A stretch of 64,000 bases of DNA from Arsukibacterium tuosuense. GTDB taxonomy: Bacteria; Pseudomonadota; Gammaproteobacteria; Enterobacterales; Alteromonadaceae. This document shows positions 46,920 through 55,691 of the stretch, in pieces. Each line of letters begins with the position of its first letter. The stretch's first letter is position 1. The translations under genes were made by a program, and so were the position numbers. The notes under the pieces are model-generated. The model had not been told where the DNA came from and did no database searches. It saw nothing but the letters and a program-made list of their open reading frames with translations. Location of the stretch: the NCBI RefSeq assembly GCF_900215315.1, contig NZ_OBEB01000001.1, positions 496,001-560,000 on the forward strand, read 5' to 3'.

Positions 46920-47267
46920 AATGAATGTTTTTCCTTGCCATCGTCAGTTTTGGTTCTAGTCAGCCGCGTCTCTGGTCTTTGTACAATCTCAAAGACACCC
47001 GTCAATGTCTTTAGAATTGGATGAAGCTTAATCTATGAATTTAGATATTTGGTTTGATCATTCAACGTCTGGTTCTGGCACTCAAACGACGGACGACTGA
47101 TAGCGATAGACATAGAGGGTCCATTTGCAATTGTGCTACGGCGCTATGGCAGACATTTAGGTGAAAATTAAGCCGCGCCGTTTTTTGGTATCGCCGTGAA
47201 TGACCTTTTAATACAGTAAAGGTTTAGAGCACTGGTGAAATATCGGATACGACCTATTCCTTGAACA
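46920..47267. other. Gene-poor stretch in the accessory region
   Basis: About 350 bases without a credible gene. It has a 7-bp hairpin AAAGACA/TGTCTTT (46991-46997 with 47006-47012) and many short stops in all frames. I see no insertion-sequence end or integron recombination site. It lies between the small membrane protein and the sulfotransferase genes and may contain decayed sequence. Confidence 0.4.
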
Positions 47268-47891
47268 TCAGATTTTTCCCGCAACGCGGTCCCAGAATTC
47301 TGCGCGATCATTGGTGCGCGGAAACGGCTCTGAAGGAATCGGTTTACCAAGAAATTTACAGAGTGGGCCCCACCCTTCTTTTACCTCATAGACGAGTAGT
47401 TGTTTGGCGGGGATCGTATTTTTTACCGCCTCGTTATGGGCATTAAAAGCCTTAATAAGGCCATCGCGGTCGAGGCCTTCTGGAAATCCGGTTTTAGCAA
47501 TGACACCAGCTGCCATTTCAAGCCATTCCTTCATTTCAGGCGGTGCCTGATCCCTTTCTGATATCAACTTAAAGATTGTTGAACCAAAACTATCTGCCCA
47601 GCTTTCGGGACTGCGATGAGTCAAGATAAACCTGGCTGTAGGATAAGCTTTAAGTAATTCGCGAAAGAAACCAGCGGTAGGCCAATCAACCGCACTCAAA
47701 TAGCCGCTGTAAATTTTTTGCCAGTCGGGCTGTCCACCTAATGCCGCCGACCACAGAGGAACCTGGACAGGCATTTTATGTAGAACTTCCTCCATATGGT
47801 GACATGGGCCAGCGCCAAGTTGATTGATAGCCAGTTTTAGCGAGTAGGTGCCGGTGCGTCCGACGCCCGTACCGATAACGGATATTGTCAT
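47268..47891 (-). CDS. Sulfotransferase family protein
   Basis: A 207-residue cytosolic protein of the short sulfotransferase family found in bacteria and eukaryotes (Sulfotransfer_4-like), which would transfer sulfate from PAPS to a small molecule. The 5' PAPS loop is IGTGVGRTGTYSLKLAI; FILTHRSPESWADS carries the 3' phosphate-binding Arg and Ser. FNAHNEAVKNTIPAKQLLVYEVKEGWGPL is a late family block. The acceptor is unknown. It stands alone, with about 250 AT-rich bases upstream and no visible operon. Confidence 0.85.
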   Translation of the reverse strand: MTISVIGTGVGRTGTYSLKLAINQLGAGPCHHMEEVLHKMPVQVPLWSAALGGQPDWQKIYSGYLSAVDWPTAGFFRELLKAYPTARFILTHRSPESWADSFGSTIFKLISERDQAPPEMKEWLEMAAGVIAKTGFPEGLDRDGLIKAFNAHNEAVKNTIPAKQLLVYEVKEGWGPLCKFLGKPIPSEPFPRTNDRAEFWDRVAGKI

Positions 47892-48148
47892 TGTGATTGT
47901 CCTACTGGTTAAACAAATAAAGTTTGTCTTTGGAATTATCTTTAAGTATTTAGGATTAACTTAATTAATCTGGCACATAAACATAGAATTCGAAAGGTAT
48001 TGAATGTGTTTAATAACATTTAACCCGGATATTAATTAGGCTTCTCAGTAATATCTGCAATTAACCTGATCTAAGACGGTGAAGGAATTTATCTGTTGAA
48101 TGACGGCTACCTGGTTAAACTGATGATTATGGTAGCTTTTAATGCTGT

Positions 48149-48451
48149 CTATGTTTTTACCGGATTGGCCGCGCCCTCACCTACTACCGTATGCCAGGGT
48201 TTAACCTGCCAGCTTTTTACCAGACCGTTTACTACGTAAGGGTCCGCTTTGGCAAACGCTGTCGGAATGTCGGCACTGTCGCAACGAAACAGCAGCAGTG
48301 CGCTGTCTGCCGGCTCGCCAACGGCGCCGCCAAGTAGTAGCTCGCCACGTTCAGCAGATTGCCATGCCAGTGCCAGATGGGCCGGGCGAAATTCAGCACG
48401 GCGTTGCAGATAATCAGCAGCGGTGTGGTATATCAGTAAATAGTGTTTCAT
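48149..48451 (-). CDS. YciI family protein
   Basis: A 100-residue soluble protein of the YciI family (ferredoxin-like alpha/beta fold). MKHYLLIYHTAADYLQRRAEFRPAHLAL (start), the GGAVGEP loop, and DPYVVNGLVKSWQVKPW at the end are the family pattern, with the conserved His and Asp. The ATG at 48451 has GGAG and sits two bases after the stop of the upstream gene. Family members include chlorinated-compound dehydrochlorinase-like enzymes, but most have unknown function. Confidence 0.88.
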   Translation of the reverse strand: MKHYLLIYHTAADYLQRRAEFRPAHLALAWQSAERGELLLGGAVGEPADSALLLFRCDSADIPTAFAKADPYVVNGLVKSWQVKPWHTVVGEGAANPVKT

Positions 48452-48453
48452 CA

Positions 48454-48897
48454 CTACTCCGCTTTCTTTGTCGCCTGCCAGTTCACTGCCTGCCACTTAC
48501 CATTTTTCCGAATAAAAGTACCGCTGTTTAGAAAGCGCAGGGTTTCGGTGTCTGAGGTGCCTACCAGGGTAAAGGCGACTACGGCAGTGTCGCCGTATTG
48601 CAGAATTTGCACATCTTCGCTGCTGTAGCGCATGCCTATTTCATCTGCTTTTAGCTCGCCACGGCTGTTTACTGATTGCATCAGCTCAGCTTTACCAAAG
48701 CGGGTGCCGCTTGAGCTGGTGTATATCAGCTCGTCAGCCCAGTATTTATTATGAATAGCCGGATCGTTACGGGTGGCGCCATCTAAAAACTCACCCAGCA
48801 GTGCAGTAAGTTCAGCTTTATCGTCAGCGATAGCAAAAGTTGGGGTAAGTAACGCCGGGGTCAGTAAAAGTAATGCACCTAGTAAGCAGGTTTTCAT
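48454..48897 (-). CDS. Exported NTF2-like (DUF4440/SnoaL-type) protein
   Basis: A 147-residue protein with a signal peptide (about 1-24, ending AIADD) and an NTF2-like cone fold, as in DUF4440. LLGEFLDGATRNDPAIHNKYWADELIYTSSSG and the C-terminal FLNSGTFIRKNGKWQAVNWQAT are typical. Such proteins may bind or isomerise small ligands; no catalytic pair can be confirmed. It is followed at two bases by the YciI gene, so they are likely co-transcribed. Confidence 0.85.
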   Translation of the reverse strand: MKTCLLGALLLLTPALLTPTFAIADDKAELTALLGEFLDGATRNDPAIHNKYWADELIYTSSSGTRFGKAELMQSVNSRGELKADEIGMRYSSEDVQILQYGDTAVVAFTLVGTSDTETLRFLNSGTFIRKNGKWQAVNWQATKKAE

Positions 48898-48975
48898 GCC
48901 AAGTTCCTTGTTATGTATCCATTTCTTATAAGTTAAACTATCACATAACTTGAATTTAAGTTAACAGAAGACGCC

Positions 48976-49006
48976 ACAAAAAACGCCAACAGATTATGTT
49001 GGCGTT
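48976..49006 (-). terminator. Rho-independent terminator for the leftward gene at 49078
   Basis: AACGCCAACA (48982-48991) pairs perfectly with TGTTGGCGTT (48997-49006), loop of five. On the minus strand the stem runs directly into a T run. It lies about 70 bases after the stop of the 49078-49527 gene. Confidence 0.88.
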
Positions 49007-49077
49007 AATACGATTAAATTTTGTAACTGCTGCCTGCAAAAATCTGCTAAGAATACATCAGCACAAGGGTAGACAAA

Positions 49078-49527
49078 TTATTTCATTACTATTTCACGCA
49101 ACTGGTACTCACCCGTTATGGTTCTTACTTCAGGGTATTTAGCAGAGATTTCTCTGGACATCTTGTCGTCTGCGTCACTCCATTTTTTCATAAATGCGTC
49201 ATACTTTTTCTTGCTGGGTTCCAGGTCAGCACTATTGTTAAACGTCACAACTAACAGCATATTGAATTCACCACTCATGGGCAAATCACTACCATAGATT
49301 TTCCAGTCTTTTATATATCCCAGCTCTTTTTGGATTTTAACGGCTTTAACCCAGCTGTTCTTCAACCCTGCCAGGTAAACATCACCCATATTGGCGTCGA
49401 CTTTGACAGTGGTCACCATCATTATTTCAGTGCCGAGGTCGTAGTCTTCATATATATCTAATCGGTCTTTTGCACAGACTGCAAAACTAAAAACCAGACA
49501 TAACAGTGTGATAAGTATATTTTTCAT
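49078..49527 (-). CDS. Hypothetical exported protein
   Basis: A 149-residue protein with a signal peptide (MKNILITLLCLVFSFAVCA, about 1-19). The mature part is charged, with VTTVKVDANMGDVYLAGLKNSW and EFNMLLVVTFNNSADLEPSKKKYDAFMKKW, a pattern seen in proteins of ferredoxin-like dimeric folds, but I cannot assign a family. It is monocistronic with its own terminator. Function unknown. Confidence 0.75.
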   Translation of the reverse strand: MKNILITLLCLVFSFAVCAKDRLDIYEDYDLGTEIMMVTTVKVDANMGDVYLAGLKNSWVKAVKIQKELGYIKDWKIYGSDLPMSGEFNMLLVVTFNNSADLEPSKKKYDAFMKKWSDADDKMSREISAKYPEVRTITGEYQLREIVMK

Positions 49528-49758
49528 TTTAAATTTCCTTTTAATAATGATAATTACCGCTCACATCATAAACAAACAAAGAGCCACCGAAGTATAGTAG
49601 AAACTACTAAGAAAGCAGCATGACTAATTTTGCCGCTCAGTTTCAAAGGTTGCTAATCTATTTCCTGCATGGTTATCACGACATAACAACAAAACTACGG
49701 CATTGCCTTGCTCAGTTAACGTCTGTTCCGTCTGCGCTGACGGTGTCCTTAGCTATTG

Positions 49759-50268
49759 TTAGCAACCGCTGGTTGTATAAGTTATTGTTGGCTCTAATCC
49801 TGCGCTGCCCGGTGGCCGATAGGTCAGAAAACACGCGGTTCGGGTTATCGGGATATTATTATTAGTTACGCCGCTGAAGCCCGCCAACGAGGCGCTGGTA
49901 ACATGTAATGCGACACCGGGGAAAATATCAGAATAAGCCCAGTCATCACCAAGCTCGAGTGCATTAGAAACACCGGTCGTTCTGTTACCACTGGGATAGC
50001 CAAATACGGTGGCAATATCGTCAGCCCCGTCACCGTCTAAATCAACATTTGCCGTTGCATCAGCCTGTACATTCTGAATAATGGCTTTCGCGTAAACCAG
50101 ATTAGCAGCATCCAGCATCGCACCACCCAACCCTTCCAGTACAGCCTCATTGCTATCTGAACTAAGGTTAATAAAACGCGGAGCAGACACTACCGCTAAC
50201 ACGCCCAGAATAACAATCACTATTATCAGTTCTATTAAGGTAAAGCCGTTATTCAATTTCTTTGTCAT
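49759..50268 (-). CDS. Type IV prepilin, MSHA-like
   Basis: A 169-residue pilin precursor. A short leader MTKKLNNG precedes the prepilin peptidase site G|FTLIEL and the hydrophobic helix IIVIVILGVLAVVSAPRF. Glu5 of the mature protein is present, as needed for assembly. The C-terminal domain has two Cys (TACF and TSGC) forming the usual D-region disulphide. The DLDGDGADD stretch resembles a calcium-binding loop. I start at ATG 50268; the longer frame adds residues that would block processing. No other pilus gene is in the window, so it is an orphan pilin. Confidence 0.9.
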   Translation of the reverse strand: MTKKLNNGFTLIELIIVIVILGVLAVVSAPRFINLSSDSNEAVLEGLGGAMLDAANLVYAKAIIQNVQADATANVDLDGDGADDIATVFGYPSGNRTTGVSNALELGDDWAYSDIFPGVALHVTSASLAGFSGVTNNNIPITRTACFLTYRPPGSAGLEPTITYTTSGC

Positions 50269-50385
50269 CACGATACTGCTCAATGATTTTCCTAAATAAA
50301 ATACAACGCTATGCTGCCAGCCATCAAGGTACATTAGCAATAGTTTTCTTTAAAAAAGTCAATTAATCTTAATAACCTATACAAA

Positions 50386-50413
50386 AACAAAAAGGCGCCG
50401 CGGCGCCTTTTTC
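50386..50413. terminator. Bidirectional terminator after the valine/isoleucine gene cluster
   Basis: AAAGGCGC (50391-50398) pairs with GCGCCTTT (50403-50410) around CGCG, with an A-run on the left and a T-run on the right. It ends the long leftward branched-chain operon. Confidence 0.9.
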
Positions 50414-50432
50414 GTTTCCAGCAGCAAGCAGC

Positions 50433-51191
50433 TTACATGCTGATGCCACCGTCTATTTCTACTACCCGACCGGTGAAAAAGTCGTTTTCGAAAATGTACT
50501 TGGCGGTGTGAGCGATTTCGCTGGCTTCGCCCAAGCGGCCTACCGGTTTCATTTTCTCTAAGCGGTCGCGCGCTTCTGGTTTCATAGCGTCGGTCATGGC
50601 GGTGCGGATAACGCCAGGGGCGATAGCACCAACCCGAATACCGAAGCGGCCGAGCTCACGGGCCCAGGTTACTGTCATCGCCACCACGCCGGCTTTAGAC
50701 GCGGCGTAATTAGTCTGGCCCATATTGCCGCCACGGGCGACACTCGACATATTAATAATAACGCCCTTAGTACCGCGCTTAACCATTACTGCAGCCGCTT
50801 CGCGGCCGCACAGGAAAACCCCGGTTAAGTTAACGTCGATTACCGATTGAAACTGCGCCAGTGACATTTTACTAACCAGCTCACCGTCTTTGTATTTCAG
50901 CAGCAGGCCGTCACGCAAAATACCAGCGTTGTTAATCAGGCCGTCGATGCCATCAAAATCGCTGTCGATTTGGCTGAAAGTCTCCTCGACTTGAGCTTCG
51001 TCGGCCACATTGGCGCTGTAAGTATGTACTGTCGTTGTGGCTGAAAGCTCAGCTTTCGCCGCCGCTAGCTGCTCGGCATTCATATCAATTAGCGCCAGTT
51101 TGGCACCCTCAGCAGCGCACATACGCGCCATTTCCAGGCCCAAACCCTGAGCGCCGCCGGTAATTACGATGGTTTTGTTTTGCAGCTTCAT
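50433..51191 (-). CDS. SDR-family 3-hydroxyacyl-CoA dehydrogenase-like oxidoreductase
   Basis: A 252-residue NAD(P)-dependent short-chain dehydrogenase. The cofactor motif TGGAQGLGLEMA, structural LINNAGI, and catalytic Ser (INMSSVARGG) and Tyr/Lys (YAASKAG) are present; PGVIRTAMT follows. It is last in the leftward branched-chain cluster. In Shewanella the same gene order ends with an SDR called IvdG, thought to oxidise a 3-hydroxy-2-methylacyl-CoA in isoleucine degradation, and that is the likely role here. The preceding gap holds a structured repeat. Confidence 0.9.
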   Translation of the reverse strand: MKLQNKTIVITGGAQGLGLEMARMCAAEGAKLALIDMNAEQLAAAKAELSATTTVHTYSANVADEAQVEETFSQIDSDFDGIDGLINNAGILRDGLLLKYKDGELVSKMSLAQFQSVIDVNLTGVFLCGREAAAVMVKRGTKGVIINMSSVARGGNMGQTNYAASKAGVVAMTVTWARELGRFGIRVGAIAPGVIRTAMTDAMKPEARDRLEKMKPVGRLGEASEIAHTAKYIFENDFFTGRVVEIDGGISM

Positions 51192-51223
51192 TCATTTCTC
51201 CGTAGCCGCGATTACTGCATACA

Positions 51224-51427
51224 TTTTTTCTGTGACACGCCACGAGCCATCCCTGGGGCTCGGTTCCGGCCATCCATGGCCTTCAACGGTCACTGAAAAA
51301 AGTACATCCGTACTCGCTTGATACTTCTCAGTGAGCAAGTGCGCAGAATTTTTCTGCCGGACCGTGTTTTTCATGGATGAAAAACAGGAGCCTACAGGGA
51401 CGTATTTACGGCGTGTCCCGGAGAAAA
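51224..51427. repeat. Structured intergenic repeat, family 1, paired units (A1 and A2)
   Basis: Two inverted units face each other across a 47-base spacer. A1 (51224-51301, minus sense) is bounded by TTTTTTCTGTGAC/GTCACTGAAAAAA and contains the hairpin GGCCAT-CC-ATGGCC. A2 (51349-51427, plus sense) is bounded by TTTTCTGCCGGAC/GTCCCGGAGAAAA and contains GTTTTTCAT-GG-ATGAAAAAC. Both share CATGGATG, GAGCC, CAGGGA and GGCGTGT core words. The spacer has a further imperfect GCTTG/CAAGT stem. It fills the gap between the SDR and mmsB genes. Confidence 0.85.
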
Positions 51428-51450
51428 CATTCGGAGTACTTGCGTGTTAT

Positions 51451-52341
51451 TTAATCGGCTTTAGCAAACATCTTAAAAATACTGGAAAAATCCAGTTTGC
51501 CGTTACCGGCCTGCTGATGTTTCACGTATAAACTATGCGCCAACTCACCTAAAGGGGTGTCGCTGCCGCTATGGTTAGCCGCTTCCAGCGCCAGGCCTAA
51601 ATCTTTGGCCATCAGGTCGACCATAAAGCCACCCTGATAATCCTTGGATGACGGCACATTGTCCATCACCCCCGGACAAGGGTTGTATAGCTCCAGCGTC
51701 CAGTTACGGCCCGAGCTTTTCAGCATAATGTCTGACAATACTTTTGGATCCAGGCCATTATTAATGCCCATTTGCAGCGCTTCAGAAGTGCCCGCCATTA
51801 AAATGCTAAGTAGCATATTATTGCAAATTTTCGCTACCTGGCCTGCGCCAATCGCCCCGGCATGGAACAGGTTCTTACCCATATTGCTAAGGACAGTGTG
51901 GGCATTTTGAAAGTCCTGGCTGGCGCCACCAACAATAAAGGTTAAGGTACCGGCTTTAGCGCCGCCTACTCCGCCGGAAACAGGTGCATCGATAAAAGCA
52001 ATGCCCTGCTCGGCTAAGCCTATGCCTACTGTACGGGCACTTTCGGCATCGATAGTAGAACAATCGATAACCAGTGCTTGTTTGCTGATAGCACTGGCAA
52101 TGCCCTGTTCACCCAGATACAAGCCGATGACATGCTTAGCCGCCGGTAGCATCGAAATAACATAGTCGGTGCCGGCAACCGCCTCTCTGGCAGAATCGGC
52201 GACTTTAGCGCCTTCCGCTTTTATCTGCGCCAGCGCCGCTGCGGATAAATCAAATGCGGTAACATCGTGGCCGGCTTTTAATAAGTTAGTGGCCATTGGG
52301 CCACCCATGTTTCCTAAACCAATAAATGCAACTTTAGCCAT
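51451..52341 (-). CDS. mmsB: 3-hydroxyisobutyrate dehydrogenase
   Basis: A 296-residue NAD-dependent enzyme of valine degradation that oxidises 3-hydroxyisobutyrate to methylmalonate semialdehyde. The Rossmann start VAFIGLGNMGGPMA, the substrate motif DAPVSGGVGGAKAGTL and the catalytic Lys region GQVAKICNNMLL are all present. It lies directly after the hydroxyisobutyryl-CoA hydrolase gene (29-base gap), which makes its substrate, while MmsA uses its product. Confidence 0.95.
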   Translation of the reverse strand: MAKVAFIGLGNMGGPMATNLLKAGHDVTAFDLSAAALAQIKAEGAKVADSAREAVAGTDYVISMLPAAKHVIGLYLGEQGIASAISKQALVIDCSTIDAESARTVGIGLAEQGIAFIDAPVSGGVGGAKAGTLTFIVGGASQDFQNAHTVLSNMGKNLFHAGAIGAGQVAKICNNMLLSILMAGTSEALQMGINNGLDPKVLSDIMLKSSGRNWTLELYNPCPGVMDNVPSSKDYQGGFMVDLMAKDLGLALEAANHSGSDTPLGELAHSLYVKHQQAGNGKLDFSSIFKMFAKAD

Positions 52342-52370
52342 AATAAATCCCTTGCTGTTGTCTTTAAAAA

Positions 52371-53513
52371 TTAGCTGTCCAACAAACCTAAGTCTTTTAG
52401 CGGATGCTCATTATCCGGCCATGGCGAACTAAATAGTAACTCGATAACCTCAGCAGGTACCTCGGCTACGCTCGGGTACTGCCATTTCGGGGTTAAGTCT
52501 TTATCAATCAGTAAAGCACGCACCCCTTCCTGAAACTCACCCAGTTGGCCGCATTGCACGCTAATGCCCAGCTCTAACCGGAAACTGTCGGCCAGGATTT
52601 TACTCTGGCCCAGTTGCAGCAGCTTAAACACGATATGAGCGGTGATCGGGCTGCCATAGGCAAGCGATTGCTTGGCTTTTACCAGCCACTTATCGTCGCC
52701 TTCAATGGCATTAATGGCGCTAATCACTTGTGGCAGGCTGTTGATATCTGCCAGCGCTGTAATTGTACTTTGATGCGGCCGGATCTGGCTTAACGGCATT
52801 TTGGTGCGGCACTGCTCTTCAGCACCGCGTAAAACATCTGACAACTTCTGATGATTAAGGGCGACGGTTTCGCCCCACTTCACCGTCAACAGCTTATCAA
52901 CCAGCGCCGGTTTATCTTCGTGCAATATAAAATGATCGGCCAGATGGATAAATTTTGCATCTGCAGCGTTAATCGACGCGCCGGTTAAGCCTAAAAAGAT
53001 GCCGCAGCCCGGCGGCATCCGGTTTAAAAACCAGCTGGCACCAACATCGGGGTATAGGCCAATTGCCATTTCCGGCATCGCTATCCGGCTGCTACCGGTG
53101 ACTACCCGGTGCGACGCGCCTGCCATCAGACCGAGGCCGCCGCCCATCACAATACCATTGCCCCAAACCAGCACCGGCTTGTCGAACGTATGGATCAGGT
53201 AATCGAGGGTATATTCTTTGGTGAAAAACTCTTCCACATAGGGGTGATAGTAATCCGGGCTTTCTTTCATCGCCTGATATAAATCACGGATATCACCACC
53301 GGCGCAAAACGCTTTATCACCAGCACCTTGCAGCAACACCATCGCTATGCTCGGATCGTCCTTCCAGGCCTGCATTTGTGGCAGTAACGACTCGACCATC
53401 GGCAAACTTAACGCATTTAACGACTTTTCCGAGTTAAGGGTAGCAACCGCAATTTTCTTGCCATTGTCAGCCGTAAGTTCTTGATATAACACTACGTCTG
53501 TACTCATGCTCAT
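52371..53513 (-). CDS. 3-hydroxyisobutyryl-CoA hydrolase / enoyl-CoA hydratase family protein
   Basis: A crotonase-fold thioesterase of about 380 residues. FCAGGDIRDLYQAM and VLVWGNGIVMGGGLGLMAGASHRVVT form the oxyanion hole; PEMAIGLYPDVGASWFLNRMPP carries the catalytic Glu and Asp region of HIBYL-CoA hydrolases; the C-terminal PDNEHPLKDL is typical. It frees 3-hydroxyisobutyrate from CoA in valine degradation. The start is ambiguous among a GTG at 53516, ATG at 53513 and ATG at 53507; all lie at or inside the stop of the upstream hydratase gene (TGATG overlap), so the two are coupled. Confidence 0.92.
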   Translation of the reverse strand: MSMSTDVVLYQELTADNGKKIAVATLNSEKSLNALSLPMVESLLPQMQAWKDDPSIAMVLLQGAGDKAFCAGGDIRDLYQAMKESPDYYHPYVEEFFTKEYTLDYLIHTFDKPVLVWGNGIVMGGGLGLMAGASHRVVTGSSRIAMPEMAIGLYPDVGASWFLNRMPPGCGIFLGLTGASINAADAKFIHLADHFILHEDKPALVDKLLTVKWGETVALNHQKLSDVLRGAEEQCRTKMPLSQIRPHQSTITALADINSLPQVISAINAIEGDDKWLVKAKQSLAYGSPITAHIVFKLLQLGQSKILADSFRLELGISVQCGQLGEFQEGVRALLIDKDLTPKWQYPSVAEVPAEVIELLFSSPWPDNEHPLKDLGLLDS

Positions 53514-54286
53514 CACCCGTTTACCCAGTTGGCCTGGCGTTTTTCTAAGAAGGCCTGCACGCCTTCAACCTGATCTTTAGTGTCGAACAAGCCGACAAAC
53601 AACTCGCGCTCTAATGGCAAGGCTGCATTAATATTGCCGGTACGGCCCTGCTGAATAAGCTTTTTACAGGCGGTTACCGCCACCGGGCTTTGGCTAGCCA
53701 CTTTATCGGCCAGCGCCAGGGCTGCTTCTAACACCGTGCCTGTGGGTACTACTTCTTCTACCAGACCAATTTGCAGCGCTGTTTCAGCATTAAGCCGCTC
53801 GCCGCATAAAATCATCCGCTTGGCCCAACCTTCACCGACCAGCCAGGCCAGATTCTGGGTACCACCCGCACACGGCAGTAAGCCTACTTTGGCTTCTGGC
53901 AGCGCCATTTGCGCTTGTTGTTCGGCAATCCGGATATCACAAGCCAGCGCCACTTCCAAACCGCCGCCCATCGCATAGCCGTTAATAGCCGCAATCGACA
54001 CGCCACGAAAGGCACTTAAGGTTTCAAAGGCTTCACCAAAAATCCGCGCCATATCGCTCGCGACGGCTTTATCGCCATCAGCAAACAGTTTTAAATCGGC
54101 GCCAGCTGAGAAGAATTTGTCACCTTCGCCGGTAATCACTAAAGCATAGATATTTTTATCATTGTTCAGGCTGATAACCGTATCGCGCAGCTCGGTTAAG
54201 CTGGCGTGGGTCCAGGTGTTGGCTGGCGGGTTTGCCATGGTAATAAGCGCCGTATGACCGCGCTTTTCCAGTTTTAATTGAGCCAT
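53513..54286 (-). CDS. Enoyl-CoA hydratase (branched-chain)
   Basis: A 257-residue crotonase. FFSAGADLKLFADG and INGYAMGGGLEVALACDIRIA form the oxyanion hole, and ALPEAKVGLLPCAGGTQNLAWLVG carries the catalytic glutamate region. In the Shewanella ivd cluster the equivalent gene hydrates methacrylyl-CoA or tiglyl-CoA, and this position between the acyl-CoA dehydrogenase and the hydrolase fits that role. The gap to the upstream dehydrogenase gene holds repeat B. Confidence 0.93.
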   Translation of the reverse strand: MAQLKLEKRGHTALITMANPPANTWTHASLTELRDTVISLNNDKNIYALVITGEGDKFFSAGADLKLFADGDKAVASDMARIFGEAFETLSAFRGVSIAAINGYAMGGGLEVALACDIRIAEQQAQMALPEAKVGLLPCAGGTQNLAWLVGEGWAKRMILCGERLNAETALQIGLVEEVVPTGTVLEAALALADKVASQSPVAVTACKKLIQQGRTGNINAALPLERELFVGLFDTKDQVEGVQAFLEKRQANWVNG

Positions 54287-54326
54287 TCCAGTCTCCTTTT
54301 GTTGGCAATACTCGGAAGTTGAATGA

Positions 54327-54432
54327 GGTGAATAAGGTTTGTTCTAAGCCGACCGTTGAAGCCCTGGACGGGCGGAAACGAGCCCCCAGGGATGGGTTTA
54401 CGGCGTGTCGGCGTGAACAAACCTGGTTCACC
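54327..54432 (+). repeat. Structured intergenic repeat, family 1, single unit (B)
   Basis: A long stem bounds this unit: GGTGAA, AGGTTTGTTC and GCCGAC on the left pair exactly with GTCGGC, GAACAAACCT and TTCACC on the right, with short bulges between. The core has a GCCC/GGGC inner hairpin (loop TGGAC), then GAGCCCCCAGGGATGGGTTT and CGGCGT. The stem sequence is unlike that of the other copies. It lies between the hydratase start and the dehydrogenase stop. Confidence 0.85.
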
Positions 54433-54468
54433 TTTTCGCTAAACCACGAACATTATCCGTTGTCTTGG

Positions 54469-55626
54469 TTACAGAATGTCGCCTGCGGCTTCATCCAGTA
54501 ACCGCCGGCCGATAATCAGCCGCATAATTTCATTGGTGCCTTCCAGGATCTGATGCACCCGCACATCGCGGAAATGCCGCTCCAGCGGATACTCTTTAAT
54601 GTAGCCATAGCCGCCGTGCAGCTGCAGTGCCTGATCGCAGACCTGAAAGCCAACGTCAGTGGCAAAGCGTTTGGCCATGGCACAGTAAGCGGTAGCTTCG
54701 CCGTCTTGCTGGTCTAGCTTAAACGCCGCTAAACGCACCAACTGACGTGCTGCCACTAACTCAGTGGCCATATCCGCCAGCTTAAATTGCAGCGCCTGAA
54801 ACGCCGCCAGTGGCTTACCAAATTGCTGACGCTCCAGCATATAGTTACGGGCAGTGTTTAGCGCCTGTTGCGCAGTACCAATAGAACAAGTAGCGATATT
54901 AATCCGGCCACCGTCCAGGCCTTTCATGGCAAAGCCAAACCCTTCGCCTTCATTGCCCAGCAAATAATGGGCTGGAATGCGCACGTCTTCAAACGTAATT
55001 AAGCGGGTTGGCTGGGCGTTCCAGCCCATTTTCTCTTCGGCTTTGCCGTAAATAACCCCTTTGGCGTCAGCCGGTACAATAAAGGCTGAAATGCCTTTCG
55101 GACCAGCTTCACCGGTACGGGCCATCACCACCAATACTTCAGTTTCACCGGCGCCAGAGATAAACATCTTCGAGCCGTTGAGTACGTAGTCACTGCCATC
55201 TTTTTTGGCAGAGGTACGTAAACCAGCCGCATCTGAGCCAGAACCAGGCTCAGTTAAGCAGTAAGACGCCAGTTTCTGGCCGGTAACCAGGTGCTCTACC
55301 CACTGCGCTTTAGCATCACTGGTACCCCAGGTTGCTATCATCCAGGTGGCCATATTGTGAATAGTCAGCATGGCAGTAGTGGCAGTACAGCCCATCGCCA
55401 GTTGCTCGAAAATAATAGACGAGTCTAAGCGGGATAAACCCATACCGCCGTCGTCTTCGGCGGTATACAGCGAGCAAAAGCCCAGCTCACCGGCTTTTTG
55501 AATCACGTCTTTTGGGAAGTGATGATCCCGGTCCCACTTTGCGGCATGCGGCGCCAGTTCTTGTTCGGCAAACTGTTTGGCCACATCAACAAAGGCTTGT
55601 TGGTCTTCTGTTAAATTGAAATTCAT
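54469..55626 (-). CDS. Isobutyryl/2-methylbutyryl-type acyl-CoA dehydrogenase
   Basis: A 385-residue FAD enzyme that introduces the alpha-beta double bond in a short branched acyl-CoA. SYCLTEPGSGSDAAGLRT binds FAD and substrate; QLHGGYGYIKEYPLERHFRDVRV precedes the catalytic Glu in ILEGTNEIMRLI, the position used by short/branched-chain dehydrogenases but not by isovaleryl-CoA dehydrogenase. Together with its place in the ivd-type cluster this points to valine and isoleucine breakdown. Repeats lie on both sides of the gene. Confidence 0.93.
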   Translation of the reverse strand: MNFNLTEDQQAFVDVAKQFAEQELAPHAAKWDRDHHFPKDVIQKAGELGFCSLYTAEDDGGMGLSRLDSSIIFEQLAMGCTATTAMLTIHNMATWMIATWGTSDAKAQWVEHLVTGQKLASYCLTEPGSGSDAAGLRTSAKKDGSDYVLNGSKMFISGAGETEVLVVMARTGEAGPKGISAFIVPADAKGVIYGKAEEKMGWNAQPTRLITFEDVRIPAHYLLGNEGEGFGFAMKGLDGGRINIATCSIGTAQQALNTARNYMLERQQFGKPLAAFQALQFKLADMATELVAARQLVRLAAFKLDQQDGEATAYCAMAKRFATDVGFQVCDQALQLHGGYGYIKEYPLERHFRDVRVHQILEGTNEIMRLIIGRRLLDEAAGDIL

Positions 55627-55691
55627 TTATATACCTTTTCAGGTTGTGGTGTCGGTGCACCTTATAATTTTGTTCAAACCATCTGGGGCTT

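Noticed and set aside
54301..54501. 60-codon open frame through repeat B
   Set aside because: It reads through the hairpin repeat and the dehydrogenase 3' end and has no ribosome binding site.
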